From the NCBI GenBank assembly GCA_016125155.1, contig WGMI01000024.1, positions 90,777 through 154,776 of the forward strand: a stretch of DNA of 64,000 nt. The letters run 5' to 3'. Made by a program: the position numbers and the translations under genes. This document shows, in pieces, positions 29,504-38,350 of this stretch. The notes below the pieces were generated by a model, which was not told the origin of the DNA, searched no databases, and was given only the letters and a program-made list of their open reading frames with translations. Numbering within the stretch: the stretch's first letter is position 1; each line of letters starts with the position of its first letter. This DNA comes from a bacterium. GTDB lineage: Bacteria > Bacteroidota > Bacteroidia > Flavobacteriales > Schleiferiaceae.

Positions 29504-31182
29504 AGCCGATCGGAAACGCGGGGCTGTTTTGGCTGTGTGTCCTTTTCGCGCTGGTTGCCTACAGCGCGGGTTTGCACATCGCCCCGATGGATGTCGATTC
29601 GGCCCAATATGCCTCCCTGAGCCGCGAAATGCGCGATACCGGGTCTTTTCTCGAACTGCAGTTGCGGGGAAACGACTACCTCGACAAACCCCCGTTGCTC
29701 TTCTGGTTGTCTTCTCTGAGTTTTTGGCTCTTTGGGGTAGCGCCCTGGAGTTTTAAACTCTTGCCGCTTTTGAGCGCTTTTTTCGCGGTGTATGCCACGG
29801 CTGCCCTGGGTCGTTTGCTATATGGTCCCAAGGCAGGCGTGTACGCCGGGCTTCTGCTCGGCACTTGCCAGGCCTGGTTTCTCTTTACCCTCGACCTGCG
29901 CACCGACACGCTCTTGAGCGCCTGGGTCATCGGAGCCACTTGGAAACTGGCGTCTTATCAGAAAAACCGGCGGCTGCCAGATGCGCTCTGGGCGGGTTTG
30001 TTCGCAGGATTGGCCATGTTGTCCAAAGGACCGCTTGGCCTGATGATTCCCCTGCTGGCCATGGGCGGGAGCATTGCGCTCGAAGGGCAGTGGAAAACCC
30101 TGTTGCGGCCTGGTTGGTATGCGGGTCTTGGAGTGGCCATGCTCTGCCTGATTCCGATGGCCTGGGGCCTCTATCAGCAGTTTGACCTGCAACCCGAAAA
30201 AACCGTCTTGATGCCCACCCCTCAAGGTCTCGAGCCCCGCACCGGAATCTCGGGGCTCCGCTTTTTCTTTTGGGAACAGAGCTTTGGGCGCCTTACCGGA
30301 GAAAACGCGTGGAAAGACACTTCGGGGCCCTTCTTTTTTGTCCACAACTTTCTCTGGGCCTTTATGCCTTGGGCGCTGTTTGCCGTCGTTGCACTGGGTT
30401 GGAAAGTTGTGCGCGAATTCCAGGCTTGGCGGTCTGGAAATCCGATGGATGGTTTGGTCTTGTCGGGGTTGCTCTTGCCCTTTGCAGCGCTGAGTGCCTC
30501 CAATTACAAATTGCCCCACTACATCTTCCCCCTGTTTCCGTTTGCCGCCCTCATCTTGGGGCAGTTTTTCTCCGAACGGGCCAAGGACCATGCACGACGT
30601 CCGTTGGAAGCGATTTTGACTGTTGTGTCGTGGTTGGTATCCCTTTCGCTCGCCGGGATTCTGCTCTTCTGGGTGTTTCCCGGCACTTCGGCGGTCATCG
30701 TCCTGAGCGCCCTCCCCTTTGTGCTGGCCGCCGTATACGCTCTGCACTCCAAGCGCTACGAGCGCTGGTTGCTGGCAACGGGACTGAGTTCGGTGGGGAT
30801 CAATTTGGTGCTCAGTCTGCACTTCTATCCGAGATTGCTCCAATATCAGAGCGGCACCGCCCTCTCGGAAGCCCTGGTTGCCCGGGGCATACCTCCGGAA
30901 GAAGTGGCCTACCTGAGCGTCCACGCCTACTCTTTTGACTTCGGGATGCGCTCTGCGGTTCCGGTCCGCCCTACCCTCGACGACGTCCAACCCACCGATC
31001 GGTTTTTGGTGGTAGACGAATCGGGCCTGCGCAGTTTGCGCGAGGCAGGCTACCCTCTGGGTTCTATCGTAGAGCGGGCGCACTATCCCGCCACCCAGCT
31101 CAGCGGCTCTTTTTTGAATCCCAGAACCCGGCCCGATGTACTCAAGCCTTGGTATGCAGTCGAATTGCGGGGGCGTCCTTGA
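29500..31182 (+). CDS. ArnT-like membrane glycosyltransferase (PMT/GT-C superfamily)
   Basis: GT-C enzymes of this type transfer a lipid-linked sugar to an acceptor on the outer face of the inner membrane. The frame begins with a TTG at 29500 inside TTGA, overlapping the phosphomutase stop by 4 nt, and gives 560 residues. No ATG lies in a sensible place. Residues 1-30 form the first transmembrane segment, then comes the periplasmic catalytic loop MDVDSAQYASLSREM, with DYLDKPPLLFWL next. Ten or so further hydrophobic segments follow (LLPLLSAFFAVYATAAL, AGLFAGLAMLSKGPLGLMIPLL in parts). The acceptor is unknown; lipid A or a surface glycan is plausible. Confidence 0.87.
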   Translation: MKPIGNAGLFWLCVLFALVAYSAGLHIAPMDVDSAQYASLSREMRDTGSFLELQLRGNDYLDKPPLLFWLSSLSFWLFGVAPWSFKLLPLLSAFFAVYATAALGRLLYGPKAGVYAGLLLGTCQAWFLFTLDLRTDTLLSAWVIGATWKLASYQKNRRLPDALWAGLFAGLAMLSKGPLGLMIPLLAMGGSIALEGQWKTLLRPGWYAGLGVAMLCLIPMAWGLYQQFDLQPEKTVLMPTPQGLEPRTGISGLRFFFWEQSFGRLTGENAWKDTSGPFFFVHNFLWAFMPWALFAVVALGWKVVREFQAWRSGNPMDGLVLSGLLLPFAALSASNYKLPHYIFPLFPFAALILGQFFSERAKDHARRPLEAILTVVSWLVSLSLAGILLFWVFPGTSAVIVLSALPFVLAAVYALHSKRYERWLLATGLSSVGINLVLSLHFYPRLLQYQSGTALSEALVARGIPPEEVAYLSVHAYSFDFGMRSAVPVRPTLDDVQPTDRFLVVDESGLRSLREAGYPLGSIVERAHYPATQLSGSFLNPRTRPDVLKPWYAVELRGRP

Positions 31183-31298
31183 CCCGCGCACACCCTCGGC
31201 TCGGCGCGGACCTCGAATGTCGTCGGCAAGGCGACAATCGCTGAGCGAAAAGCAGTAGACCTTTGCACCGCATTGGCCCAAACAAAATAAAGCCCAAT

Positions 31299-32543
31299 AT
31301 GCTCATGACGTTTCGAAACACCGGATTTGGGATGGTGGCGGTTTTGATCGCCATCGGTTGTGGTACCCCTCAAAAAGAAGGGTCGAATCGCTTCGAAACC
31401 CGCACCCACCGAGCCGTCCTTCACATCAACGACAGCCTTGATTTACCCTTTGAAGTGGCCTGGGAAACGGGGGCAGATACCGCGCTGTTGGTCATCAATG
31501 GAAAAGAACGCATCCGGGTAGAAGAACTCAGGACCGAGGGCGACACCCTCGTGGTCTATATGCCCGTGTTTCCGACCTATTTCCGATTGGGGCCGAGTGA
31601 AAGCGGCTGGGAAGGCCACTGGTATGATCCCGATCGGGGCGCCGACTACCGCATTCCTGTTTCCTTTCAAACCGATGTATTTCGGCGTTTTCCCGGGGGA
31701 GCCGAACCGTCCTTTAGCCTGAACCACCGCTGGGCCGTGGCTTTCTATCCACAAGGGGCCAAACCCGGCAAGGGATTGGGCGAGTTTCGCCAAGACAGCG
31801 GAGTGGTCCAAGGCAGCATTTTGACCGAAAGCGGCGACTATCGCTATTTGACGGGCGTTCTCGACGGCGATCGGCTGGAGCTGAGCACCTTCGACGGAAC
31901 CCATGCCTATTTGTTCCGGGCGCACATTCGGGCCACCGATCTCATCGAAGGGCATTTCTATTCGGGCAACCACCACAGCAAACCCTTCGAGGCACGTCGG
32001 GACGATGGGTTTGAACTCGGAAATCCCGACTCGCTTTCTCAGGTGATGGCCGACGGATTCGCCTTTGCCTTTCCCCGCCTTGATGGTACCGTGATGGACC
32101 AAAGCGACGCCCAACTCGAGGGCAAGGTGCGCATCGTCCAAATCCTCGGTTCATGGTGTCCGAATTGTATGGACGAAACGCGTTTTTTCAACGAACTGCA
32201 TCAGCGTTATTCGAATCAGGGATTGGAGATTGTCGGCATCGCTTTCGAGCGCTCCGAAGAACTATCCAAGGCGAAGCCGGCCCTCGAAAAAATGATCCGC
32301 GATCTCAAGGTACCCTACCCCGTTCTCTTTGCGGGCAGCACGGCACAAATCGGCGAAAAACTCCCCCAGATTCAGCCCTTCCGCGGCTATCCAACCTCGG
32401 TTTTTATCGACGCCCAAGGCCGGATTCGAAAAGTACATGCGGGTTTTAGCGGCCCCGGTACCAGCCGATACGCCGACTATGTACAATCGACGGATGCGCT
32501 GGTGCGTCAATTGTTGAGCGAAATCCCCTCTCCGGCCCCGTGA
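31299..32543 (+). CDS. TlpA-like thioredoxin-fold lipoprotein
   Basis: The start at 31299 gives 414 residues with a lipoprotein signal ending LIAIG followed by Cys, so it is anchored in the cell envelope. Residues about 20-250 form a beta-rich domain seen in front of Bacteroidetes TlpA-like proteins. From about 255 on there is a thioredoxin fold with the redox motif GSWCPNC and the cis-Pro segment GYPTSVFID. It probably reduces disulfides in extracytoplasmic proteins. It is translationally coupled to the YkgJ-like gene through GTGA. A GACCTTTG sequence at 31258-31265 is a weak -7 candidate. Confidence 0.88.
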   Translation: MLMTFRNTGFGMVAVLIAIGCGTPQKEGSNRFETRTHRAVLHINDSLDLPFEVAWETGADTALLVINGKERIRVEELRTEGDTLVVYMPVFPTYFRLGPSESGWEGHWYDPDRGADYRIPVSFQTDVFRRFPGGAEPSFSLNHRWAVAFYPQGAKPGKGLGEFRQDSGVVQGSILTESGDYRYLTGVLDGDRLELSTFDGTHAYLFRAHIRATDLIEGHFYSGNHHSKPFEARRDDGFELGNPDSLSQVMADGFAFAFPRLDGTVMDQSDAQLEGKVRIVQILGSWCPNCMDETRFFNELHQRYSNQGLEIVGIAFERSEELSKAKPALEKMIRDLKVPYPVLFAGSTAQIGEKLPQIQPFRGYPTSVFIDAQGRIRKVHAGFSGPGTSRYADYVQSTDALVRQLLSEIPSPAP

Positions 32544-33007
32544 CGCCCCCCAAGGAGGAACACAGGGGCTTGGTGCGCCAGCTTAAAAAACGCCCTCCTT
32601 CCGACTTGGATGCGCGGATCCACACCTTGCACCACGAGGCCTTTGAGCAAATCGATTGTCTGAGCTGCGCCAACTGCTGCAAGACCACCGGGCCTTTGCT
32701 GATCGAAAAAGACATTGAGCGATTGGCGAAGCGGTTGCGCCTCAAGCCCGCCGAATTTCAAGAACGCTATCTGCGCAAGGACGAAGAAGGCGATTTGGTA
32801 TTGCAGACTCTGCCCTGTCCGTTTCTCGGGGCCGACAACTATTGCTCGGTCTACCACGACCGCCCCAAAGCCTGTCGGGAATATCCCCACACCGATCGGC
32901 GCCGACAGGCGCAAATTCTCGACCTCAGTTTGAAGAACACGGTAGTCTGCCCTGCCGTCGCGTTCATTTTTGACCGCCTGCTCGAAACCCTCCCACCTCC
33001 TCGTTGA
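32540..33007 (+). CDS. YkgJ-family cysteine cluster protein
   Basis: The 155-residue product contains the family cluster C-x2-C-x2-CC (CLSCANCC) near residue 36, then PCPFLGADNYCSVYHDRPKACREYPH (read in parts), which supplies further Cys and His. YkgJ-like proteins are thought to bind zinc or an Fe-S cluster; their biochemical role is not settled. No signal peptide is seen, so it is cytoplasmic. The start is GTG at 32540 within GTGA, overlapping the TlpA-like gene by 4 nt. Confidence 0.88.
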   Translation: MTPPKEEHRGLVRQLKKRPPSDLDARIHTLHHEAFEQIDCLSCANCCKTTGPLLIEKDIERLAKRLRLKPAEFQERYLRKDEEGDLVLQTLPCPFLGADNYCSVYHDRPKACREYPHTDRRRQAQILDLSLKNTVVCPAVAFIFDRLLETLPPPR

Positions 33008-33086
33008 GCGTGTTCAACACAGCCGTGGTGGAGTGATACCGAATGCTTAGTATTGTTTCCACCTAAACCGAAACAACTTTTCTTTT

Positions 33087-33647
33087 ATGGAACCCCGTCC
33101 CCACTTCGCAGCCATGGCCAAACGATCGCGCAACTGGCTTTACCTCAAGGGTGGGCTCTGGGTCTTGCTCGGAATACTGGCCTTGATTTTTAGCCAAAGC
33201 GTCACCCTGACCTTGGTGCGCATCTTTGGCCTCTTTGCGCTGCTGTCTGCGGCCAGCGGCTTCGCTTCGTGGTTTTCGATGCGCAAAGAACCCGAATCAC
33301 GGAGCTTGCTGTTTCAGGCCCTGCTCGACCTCGGCATCGGGCTCATTCTGTTGCTCTACCCCAAAGCCACCGACATCCTCGGCATCGCCATGGGCATTTG
33401 GCTCGTTCTCCACTCGTTTTCCGAGATCGAGGCGGGCTGGAAATTGCGCCGTTGGAGCCCCGATGGCAACAGTCGCCTCATTTTTGGGGTGTTTTTATTG
33501 GCCTTGGGTGTCTTTATTGCGATCAACCCCAGCTTGGTTTTGCAGTCATTGACTTGGATTGCAGCCCTTGGGCTCATCGCCCTCGGTTCGGCCATGGTGT
33601 TTATCGCCACCCGACTGGGCAAAGCGCTTCGCCATCAATCGGAATAG
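33087..33647 (+). CDS. HdeD/DUF308-family membrane protein
   Basis: The 186-residue product has six hydrophobic segments in three helix pairs, the layout of HdeD-like proteins: GGLWVLLGILALIF, LVRIFGLFALLSAASGF, LLDLGIGLILLLYP, LGIAMGIWLVLHSFSEIEAG, LIFGVFLLALGVFIAINP and a last helix pair. HdeD is linked to acid resistance in E. coli, but the family role is unknown. It is convergent with the NamZ-like gene and their 3' ends overlap by 13 bp. Confidence 0.85.
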   Translation: MEPRPHFAAMAKRSRNWLYLKGGLWVLLGILALIFSQSVTLTLVRIFGLFALLSAASGFASWFSMRKEPESRSLLFQALLDLGIGLILLLYPKATDILGIAMGIWLVLHSFSEIEAGWKLRRWSPDGNSRLIFGVFLLALGVFIAINPSLVLQSLTWIAALGLIALGSAMVFIATRLGKALRHQSE

Positions 33648-34867
33648 AGCAAATAGGCCTTTCGCTTCTGCTTGAAGCGATCGAGTTCCGGCTTCCAACG
33701 ACGCGATAGATCGTCGGCATCGGCACCCGCAATCAAAGCCAAACGGAGTTCGTCGGTTCCCGCCAACGTATCGAAATAGGCATTGAAAAAGGCGGATTTG
33801 TCCGGGGCTTGGCGATAGGCATCGACCAGCCAATACCAGTACAACCCGCGGTGAACACTCATATAGGCCTGGGCAAATGCACGCAGATCGGCACCATGGC
33901 AGAGTTCGTCCTCGTGCGAAGGCTTGGGCGCTTCGGCTCGTTTTTTAGGTTTGAAATCAAACCCCTGGGATTCCATCCAAGGCGCCCCCACCACTTGGAA
34001 GGGCCAATCCGTTCCACGGCCGATGCTGACGTCGGTGCCTTCAAAAAAACACAGCGATGGGTAGAGCCGAATGGCCTCCCAATTCGGCAAATTGGGCGAA
34101 GGCGGGACAAGGGGCACAAAAGGGGTGGAATGCGTCCAACCCGTGCACCGCACCACCGTTAGATTCAACTGCTCTGCCCCGGCAATCCAGCCTTCTCCCC
34201 GGGCCATATGCGCGTATTCGCCCAAGGTCAAACCATGAACCACAGGGACAGGGTGCAGGCCGACAAAACTTTCAAAACCCGGCTTGAGGACCGGACCATC
34301 TACGTAGTCCCCGTTCGGGTTGGGCCGGTCGAGAACGACCACCGCAATGCCCTGCTGAGCGCAGGCTTCGAGCACATAACTCAGGGTCGACACATAGGTG
34401 TAGAACCGGGTGCCTACATCCTGCAAATCGAATAGCATCACCTCGATGCCCTCGAGCTGGGCCGGGGTTGGTTTCTTGTTTTGACCGTAGAGGGACACCA
34501 CAGGCAAATCGGTTTTGCGGTCTTTTCCGTCTTGAATTTCTTCGCCCGCGGCAGCCTTACCCCGAAAGCCATGTTCGGGCGCAAAGACCTTTTCTACCTG
34601 GATCCCGCGTTCCAAAAGGGCATCGAGCAGGTGCACTGTTCCGACCCGAGAACCAGCATTGGCCACCACGCCTACCTTTCGGTTGGCGATCAAATCCGCA
34701 TAGGCCTCAAATCGCTCCGCTCCCATCCGGAGGGGTTCCGTGGGTTGTGCAACCGTCTGGGGCAGTTCGGGTGTAGCTAGGGGTTTGCGGCTTTTACAAG
34801 CCCCCAGCGCAGACAGCAGTCCGAGCAGGAGCAGGTTGCCGATGGATTTTTGCCTCCTCCAGCCCAT
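33635..34867 (-). CDS. NamZ-like exo-beta-N-acetylmuramidase lipoprotein (DUF1343/GH171)
   Basis: The start at 34867 gives 410 residues with a lipoprotein signal ending LLSALGA followed by Cys. DUF1343 hallmarks are VGVVANAGSR, KVFAPEHGFRGKAAAGE, MLFDLQDVGTRFYTYVSTL and VLDRPNPNGDYVDGP. From family knowledge, NamZ of Bacteroidetes releases N-acetylmuramic acid from the non-reducing end of peptidoglycan fragments, so this protein may recycle wall material. The C-terminal part (YWLVDAYRQAPDKSAFF) is also typical. It is monocistronic, divergent from the LolE-like permease. Confidence 0.9.
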   Translation of the reverse strand: MGWRRQKSIGNLLLLGLLSALGACKSRKPLATPELPQTVAQPTEPLRMGAERFEAYADLIANRKVGVVANAGSRVGTVHLLDALLERGIQVEKVFAPEHGFRGKAAAGEEIQDGKDRKTDLPVVSLYGQNKKPTPAQLEGIEVMLFDLQDVGTRFYTYVSTLSYVLEACAQQGIAVVVLDRPNPNGDYVDGPVLKPGFESFVGLHPVPVVHGLTLGEYAHMARGEGWIAGAEQLNLTVVRCTGWTHSTPFVPLVPPSPNLPNWEAIRLYPSLCFFEGTDVSIGRGTDWPFQVVGAPWMESQGFDFKPKKRAEAPKPSHEDELCHGADLRAFAQAYMSVHRGLYWYWLVDAYRQAPDKSAFFNAYFDTLAGTDELRLALIAGADADDLSRRWKPELDRFKQKRKAYLLYSD

Positions 34868-34878
34868 ATCCCAACCTC

Positions 34879-34886
34879 TATCTTTG
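34879..34886 (+). promoter_or_regulatory. -7 element TATCTTTG for the permease gene
   Basis: TATCTTTG is a perfect TAnnTTTG match, 43 nt upstream of the permease ATG. No TTG lies at the usual 17-23 nt upstream distance; the nearest TTTG ends 26 nt away. Confidence 0.5.
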
Positions 34887-34929
34887 GACGACCCCGCCCA
34901 AAACACGAGGGATTGCAGGGATTTCCGGT

Positions 34930-36153
34930 ATGCGGTTCGAAGCATTTTTTGCAGCGCGTCTTTCGAGTGGGGACAATAATACGGTGTCGGGGCGGGCCGA
35001 CCGCATTGGTACTGCGGCCCTGGCCTTGGCGTTGGTGGTCATGTTGGTTTCTTTGGCCACAGGGGTGGGTCTGCAGCGCGAAATCGCCGCCAAGCTCACC
35101 GGGTTTGGGGGGGAACTCAGCATTGTAGACTATCCCAAAAACGACGAAAACACCGAGCCACTCCGGCTCGACAGCGCGCTGGAAAACGCCTTGCGCGCCC
35201 ATCCAGGCATCGAATCCTACCAGCCTTCCGCCCGAAAGCAGGGCCTGCTCAAAACTCAGGACGATTTTGAGGGCGTTTTGCTCAAAGGCATCGACGAGCG
35301 CTACAACACTGGTTTTATAGAGCGCTATATGGAGGCGGGTTCTATTCCGCACTACGCCGATTCAACCTACAACGACAGCGTGGTCATCAGCCGAACCTTG
35401 GCCGACAAAATGCGGTTGGGGCTCGACAGCGGATTTGCGGTGTTCTTTATCCGTCAGGCACCCGACCCTCCTTTGGTCCGGAACTTTTGGGTTTCGGGCA
35501 TCTATGCCACGGGCATGGAAGAAATCGATGCCCGTTTTCTGATCGCACACCTCAAACACCTCAACCGGCTCAACAAATGGGATTTCAACCAAGTGGGCGA
35601 AGTCGAATTACGGCTCAATCCCGGTTTTGATGCTGCCGTGGTAGCCGATGAACTCCTCGCCGAGATTCCTGCGGAAGCCGATGTGTGGACAGCCCGAGAC
35701 CGCTACCTCGCGGTATTTCAATGGCTGGATTTGTTCGATTTGAACATTTACCTCATCGTGCTCATCATGACCCTCGTCGGACTGATCAACACCCTGACCG
35801 CACTGTTGATTTTTATGCTCGAACGCAAGCGCACCATCGGATTGCTCCTCGCCCTCGGCGCGCGCCGAACCCAAATAGCCGCGGCCTTTCGTCGCCATGC
35901 GCTCAAAATGGTGGGCCGGGGCATGGCGATCGGGAATGTTGTGGGGCTCGGCTTGTGTGCGCTCCAAAGGCACTTTGGCTGGCTGAGGCTGGATCCGGAA
36001 GTCTACTATGTGGATGCCGTACCGATTGCATTTGCTCCCCTCGCCATCCTCGGGCTCAACGCACTGATTTTTCTCGTGGCCTACCTCAGTCTCACGCTTC
36101 CACTCCGCAGTTTTGCGCGGATTCCGCCCGTAGAAGCCCTCAAGGCGTTTTGA
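34930..36153 (+). CDS. FtsX-like ABC transporter permease (LolC/LolE type)
   Basis: The 407-residue product has the MacB/LolE architecture: one N-terminal membrane helix (TAALALALVVMLVSLATGVGL in parts), a large periplasmic domain (about residues 50-255) and three C-terminal helices starting NIYLIVLIMTLVGLINTLTALLIF (in parts). The segment ERKRTIGLLLALGARRTQI is the family coupling region and it ends RIPPVEALKAF. In LolCDE such proteins extract lipoproteins for the outer membrane. No ATPase gene is adjacent, so its partner must be encoded elsewhere. Confidence 0.88.
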   Translation: MRFEAFFAARLSSGDNNTVSGRADRIGTAALALALVVMLVSLATGVGLQREIAAKLTGFGGELSIVDYPKNDENTEPLRLDSALENALRAHPGIESYQPSARKQGLLKTQDDFEGVLLKGIDERYNTGFIERYMEAGSIPHYADSTYNDSVVISRTLADKMRLGLDSGFAVFFIRQAPDPPLVRNFWVSGIYATGMEEIDARFLIAHLKHLNRLNKWDFNQVGEVELRLNPGFDAAVVADELLAEIPAEADVWTARDRYLAVFQWLDLFDLNIYLIVLIMTLVGLINTLTALLIFMLERKRTIGLLLALGARRTQIAAAFRRHALKMVGRGMAIGNVVGLGLCALQRHFGWLRLDPEVYYVDAVPIAFAPLAILGLNALIFLVAYLSLTLPLRSFARIPPVEALKAF

Positions 36154-36161
36154 ACCCGAAC

Positions 36162-36169
36162 TACCTTTG
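36162..36169 (+). promoter_or_regulatory. -7 element TACCTTTG for the CBS gene
   Basis: TACCTTTG matches TAnnTTTG exactly and lies 23 nt upstream of the cystathionine beta-synthase ATG, in the 39-bp gap after the permease gene. This suggests an independent promoter. Confidence 0.5.
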
Positions 36170-36192
36170 CTCTTCAACCCAAGAACTGCTCC

Positions 36193-37563
36193 ATGCCTGC
36201 CCCGAACGTACACCACAACATTCTCGAAACCATTGGCAACACTCCGTTGATTCGGCTCAACAAGGTGGTCTCCGACCTCGAAGCCGAAGTCTGGGCCAAG
36301 GTGGAGTACTTCAACCCGGGGCATAGCGTCAAGGACCGCATGGCGCTCAAAATGGTCGAAGACGCCGAAAAAGATGGTCGTCTCAAGCCCGGAGGCACCA
36401 TTATCGAATGTACCAGCGGCAATACGGGTATGGGGTTGGCCCTCGCGGCCGTGGTCAAGGGCTACAAACTGATCTGCACCCTGAGCGACAAGCAGAGTAA
36501 GGAAAAAATGGACATTCTGCGCGCCATGGGCGCCGAGGTGTACGTATGCCCGACCGCCGTTCCTCCCGAGCATCCGGACAGCTACTATTCGGTGGCCCGT
36601 CGGTTGAACGCCGAGATCCCGAACAGCTTTTTTCCGAACCAATACGACAACCTCAGCAATACTGCGGCCCACTACGAAACCACCGGTCCCGAGATTTGGG
36701 AGCAGACCCAAGGGCGGATTACGCACTTCGTGGTCGGAGTGGGTACCGGGGGAACCATTAGCGGTATTGGGCGCTATTTGAAGGAAAAGAATCCGAACAT
36801 CCAGATTCTCGGGGTCGATTCGTATGGTTCGGTGTTCAAGAAGTACCACGAAACCGGAATCTTCGACGAGAACGAAATCTACGCGTACATCACCGAGGGG
36901 ATTGGGGAAGACATATTGCCCAAAAATGTCGACTTCAGCGTCATAGACGCCTTCGAAAAAGTCAGCGACCGAGACGGAGCCTTGGCCTGCCGGGAATTGG
37001 CGCGCAAAGAAGGCTTGTTTTTGGGTTACTCCTGCGGTTCGGCCTTTCAGGGGCTGCGCCAAATGAAACACCGGTTCAAAAAAGGCGACGTCGTTGTAGT
37101 CCTGTTTCACGACCACGGCAGCCGCTATGTCGGCAAGGTGTACAACGACGACTGGATGCGCGATCGGGGGTTTTTGAGTCCGAACAACCGCCTCGCCAAA
37201 GACCTGGTGGACACGCATCGGGGAACTCCGTTGCTCACCATTGGGAGCGGAGAGCCGGTCAGCAACGCCATACAGTTGATGCGGCGCTATGGCATTTCCC
37301 AACTTCCGGTCGTCAAGGATGGAATCTTTGCCGGTTCGCTGGACGATGCAGCCCTGCTCCTCGCCCTGAGCAGCGATCCGGATTTGGTTCACAAGCGCTG
37401 CGAAGAGATCATGAACCCACCCTTTCCTGTGGTAGGGCCGACTACGGGTACAGACGAACTCGTCAAGCTCTTCGACAAGCACACCCCGGCGGTTTTGGTC
37501 GCTCTGGGCACGGGTGGGCACCACATCATTACCCGGCAAGACCTCATCCACGCCCTGAGCTAA
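36193..37563 (+). CDS. Cystathionine beta-synthase with tandem CBS domains
   Basis: The enzyme joins serine and homocysteine in transsulfuration; related enzymes act as cysteine synthases. The 456-residue product has the PLP fold-type II catalytic domain (about 1-330): GNTPLIRLNK, NPGHSVKDR with the PLP lysine Lys47, the substrate loop TSGNTGMGLAL, the phosphate-binding GVGTGGTISGIGRYL and EGLFLGYSCGSA. Residues about 335-456 form two Bateman (CBS) repeats, as in the full-length eukaryotic-type enzyme, and may sense a nucleotide. The heme-binding N-terminus of human CBS is absent. Confidence 0.93.
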   Translation: MPAPNVHHNILETIGNTPLIRLNKVVSDLEAEVWAKVEYFNPGHSVKDRMALKMVEDAEKDGRLKPGGTIIECTSGNTGMGLALAAVVKGYKLICTLSDKQSKEKMDILRAMGAEVYVCPTAVPPEHPDSYYSVARRLNAEIPNSFFPNQYDNLSNTAAHYETTGPEIWEQTQGRITHFVVGVGTGGTISGIGRYLKEKNPNIQILGVDSYGSVFKKYHETGIFDENEIYAYITEGIGEDILPKNVDFSVIDAFEKVSDRDGALACRELARKEGLFLGYSCGSAFQGLRQMKHRFKKGDVVVVLFHDHGSRYVGKVYNDDWMRDRGFLSPNNRLAKDLVDTHRGTPLLTIGSGEPVSNAIQLMRRYGISQLPVVKDGIFAGSLDDAALLLALSSDPDLVHKRCEEIMNPPFPVVGPTTGTDELVKLFDKHTPAVLVALGTGGHHIITRQDLIHALS

Positions 37564-37573
37564 GCCCGAGGCG

Positions 37574-38350
37574 ATGTCGTTTTGGTTGGGACCCTGCTTG
37601 GACGCTCCACCGCAGCGCATTGTGTGTCTGGTACCTTCCCTGACCGAATGGCTGTGGCACTTGGGGCTGGAAAATCGGGTGGTCGGAATTACCCGTTTCT
37701 GTGTACACCCAGCACATTGGCAGAAGACCAAAACGAGGGTCGGCGGCACCAAAGATGTTCGCATAGAACGCGTTGCAGCCCTCAACCCCGACTGGATCAT
37801 CGCCCATCGGGAAGAAAACACAGCAGAAACCGCACGGGCTTTGGCCCTATCGACCCCGGTTTGGATCAGCACGATTTGCGACCTACCGTCTGCCTTAGAA
37901 GAACTGGCTGAAATCGGTCAGGTTTGCGGTTTGAAGGAGGCTGCAACCGAGTCGGTGCGTTCGATAGAAACCGCCTGGTTTGGCCGGAAGCGCGAAACCA
38001 AACGGCCGCGCACCCTGTACCTGATCTGGAAAAATCCGTGGATAGCCGCCGGAACAGGAACTTTTATCGATGCGAGCCTGCGCAGCATCGGGCTCGTAAA
38101 CGCCCTCGACCAACCCCGGTATCCGACGCTGACCGAAGAAGACATCGCAATCCTGAACCCCGAACGCATCTTGTTGTCCTCCGAGCCCTTTCCCTTTTCA
38201 GAGGCCGATCGCGCTGCCGTGGAACTGGCGTTCCCCAACACCCTCGTCCAAAGGGTCAATGGGGAATCGTTTTCGTGGTATGGTGCCCGGATGCTGCACT
38301 TCGAGCCTTGGTGGATCGCCGAATCCGACGGCAACCAAACCCGTTTATAG
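37574..38350 (+). CDS. BtuF-like helical-backbone metal/cobalamin-binding protein without signal peptide
   Basis: The 258-residue product has the periplasmic binding-protein fold type III: RIVCLVPSLTEWLWHLGLENRVVGIT (in parts), VGGTKDVRIERVAALNPDWIIA and a C-terminal ESFSWYGARMLHF. This is the helical-backbone receptor family that binds cobalamin or iron-siderophores. The protein begins directly with the domain and has no signal peptide, lipobox or membrane helix, and no transporter genes are nearby. It may act in the cytoplasm or have another role. Its 3' end overlaps the convergent DUF4294 gene by 6 bp. Confidence 0.8.
   Translation: MSFWLGPCLDAPPQRIVCLVPSLTEWLWHLGLENRVVGITRFCVHPAHWQKTKTRVGGTKDVRIERVAALNPDWIIAHREENTAETARALALSTPVWISTICDLPSALEELAEIGQVCGLKEAATESVRSIETAWFGRKRETKRPRTLYLIWKNPWIAAGTGTFIDASLRSIGLVNALDQPRYPTLTEEDIAILNPERILLSSEPFPFSEADRAAVELAFPNTLVQRVNGESFSWYGARMLHFEPWWIAESDGNQTRL

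Noticed and set aside
35608..37872. A 754-codon minus-strand open frame across the permease and CBS genes
   Set aside because: It spans two well-identified + genes and their intergenic region and has no protein-family features.
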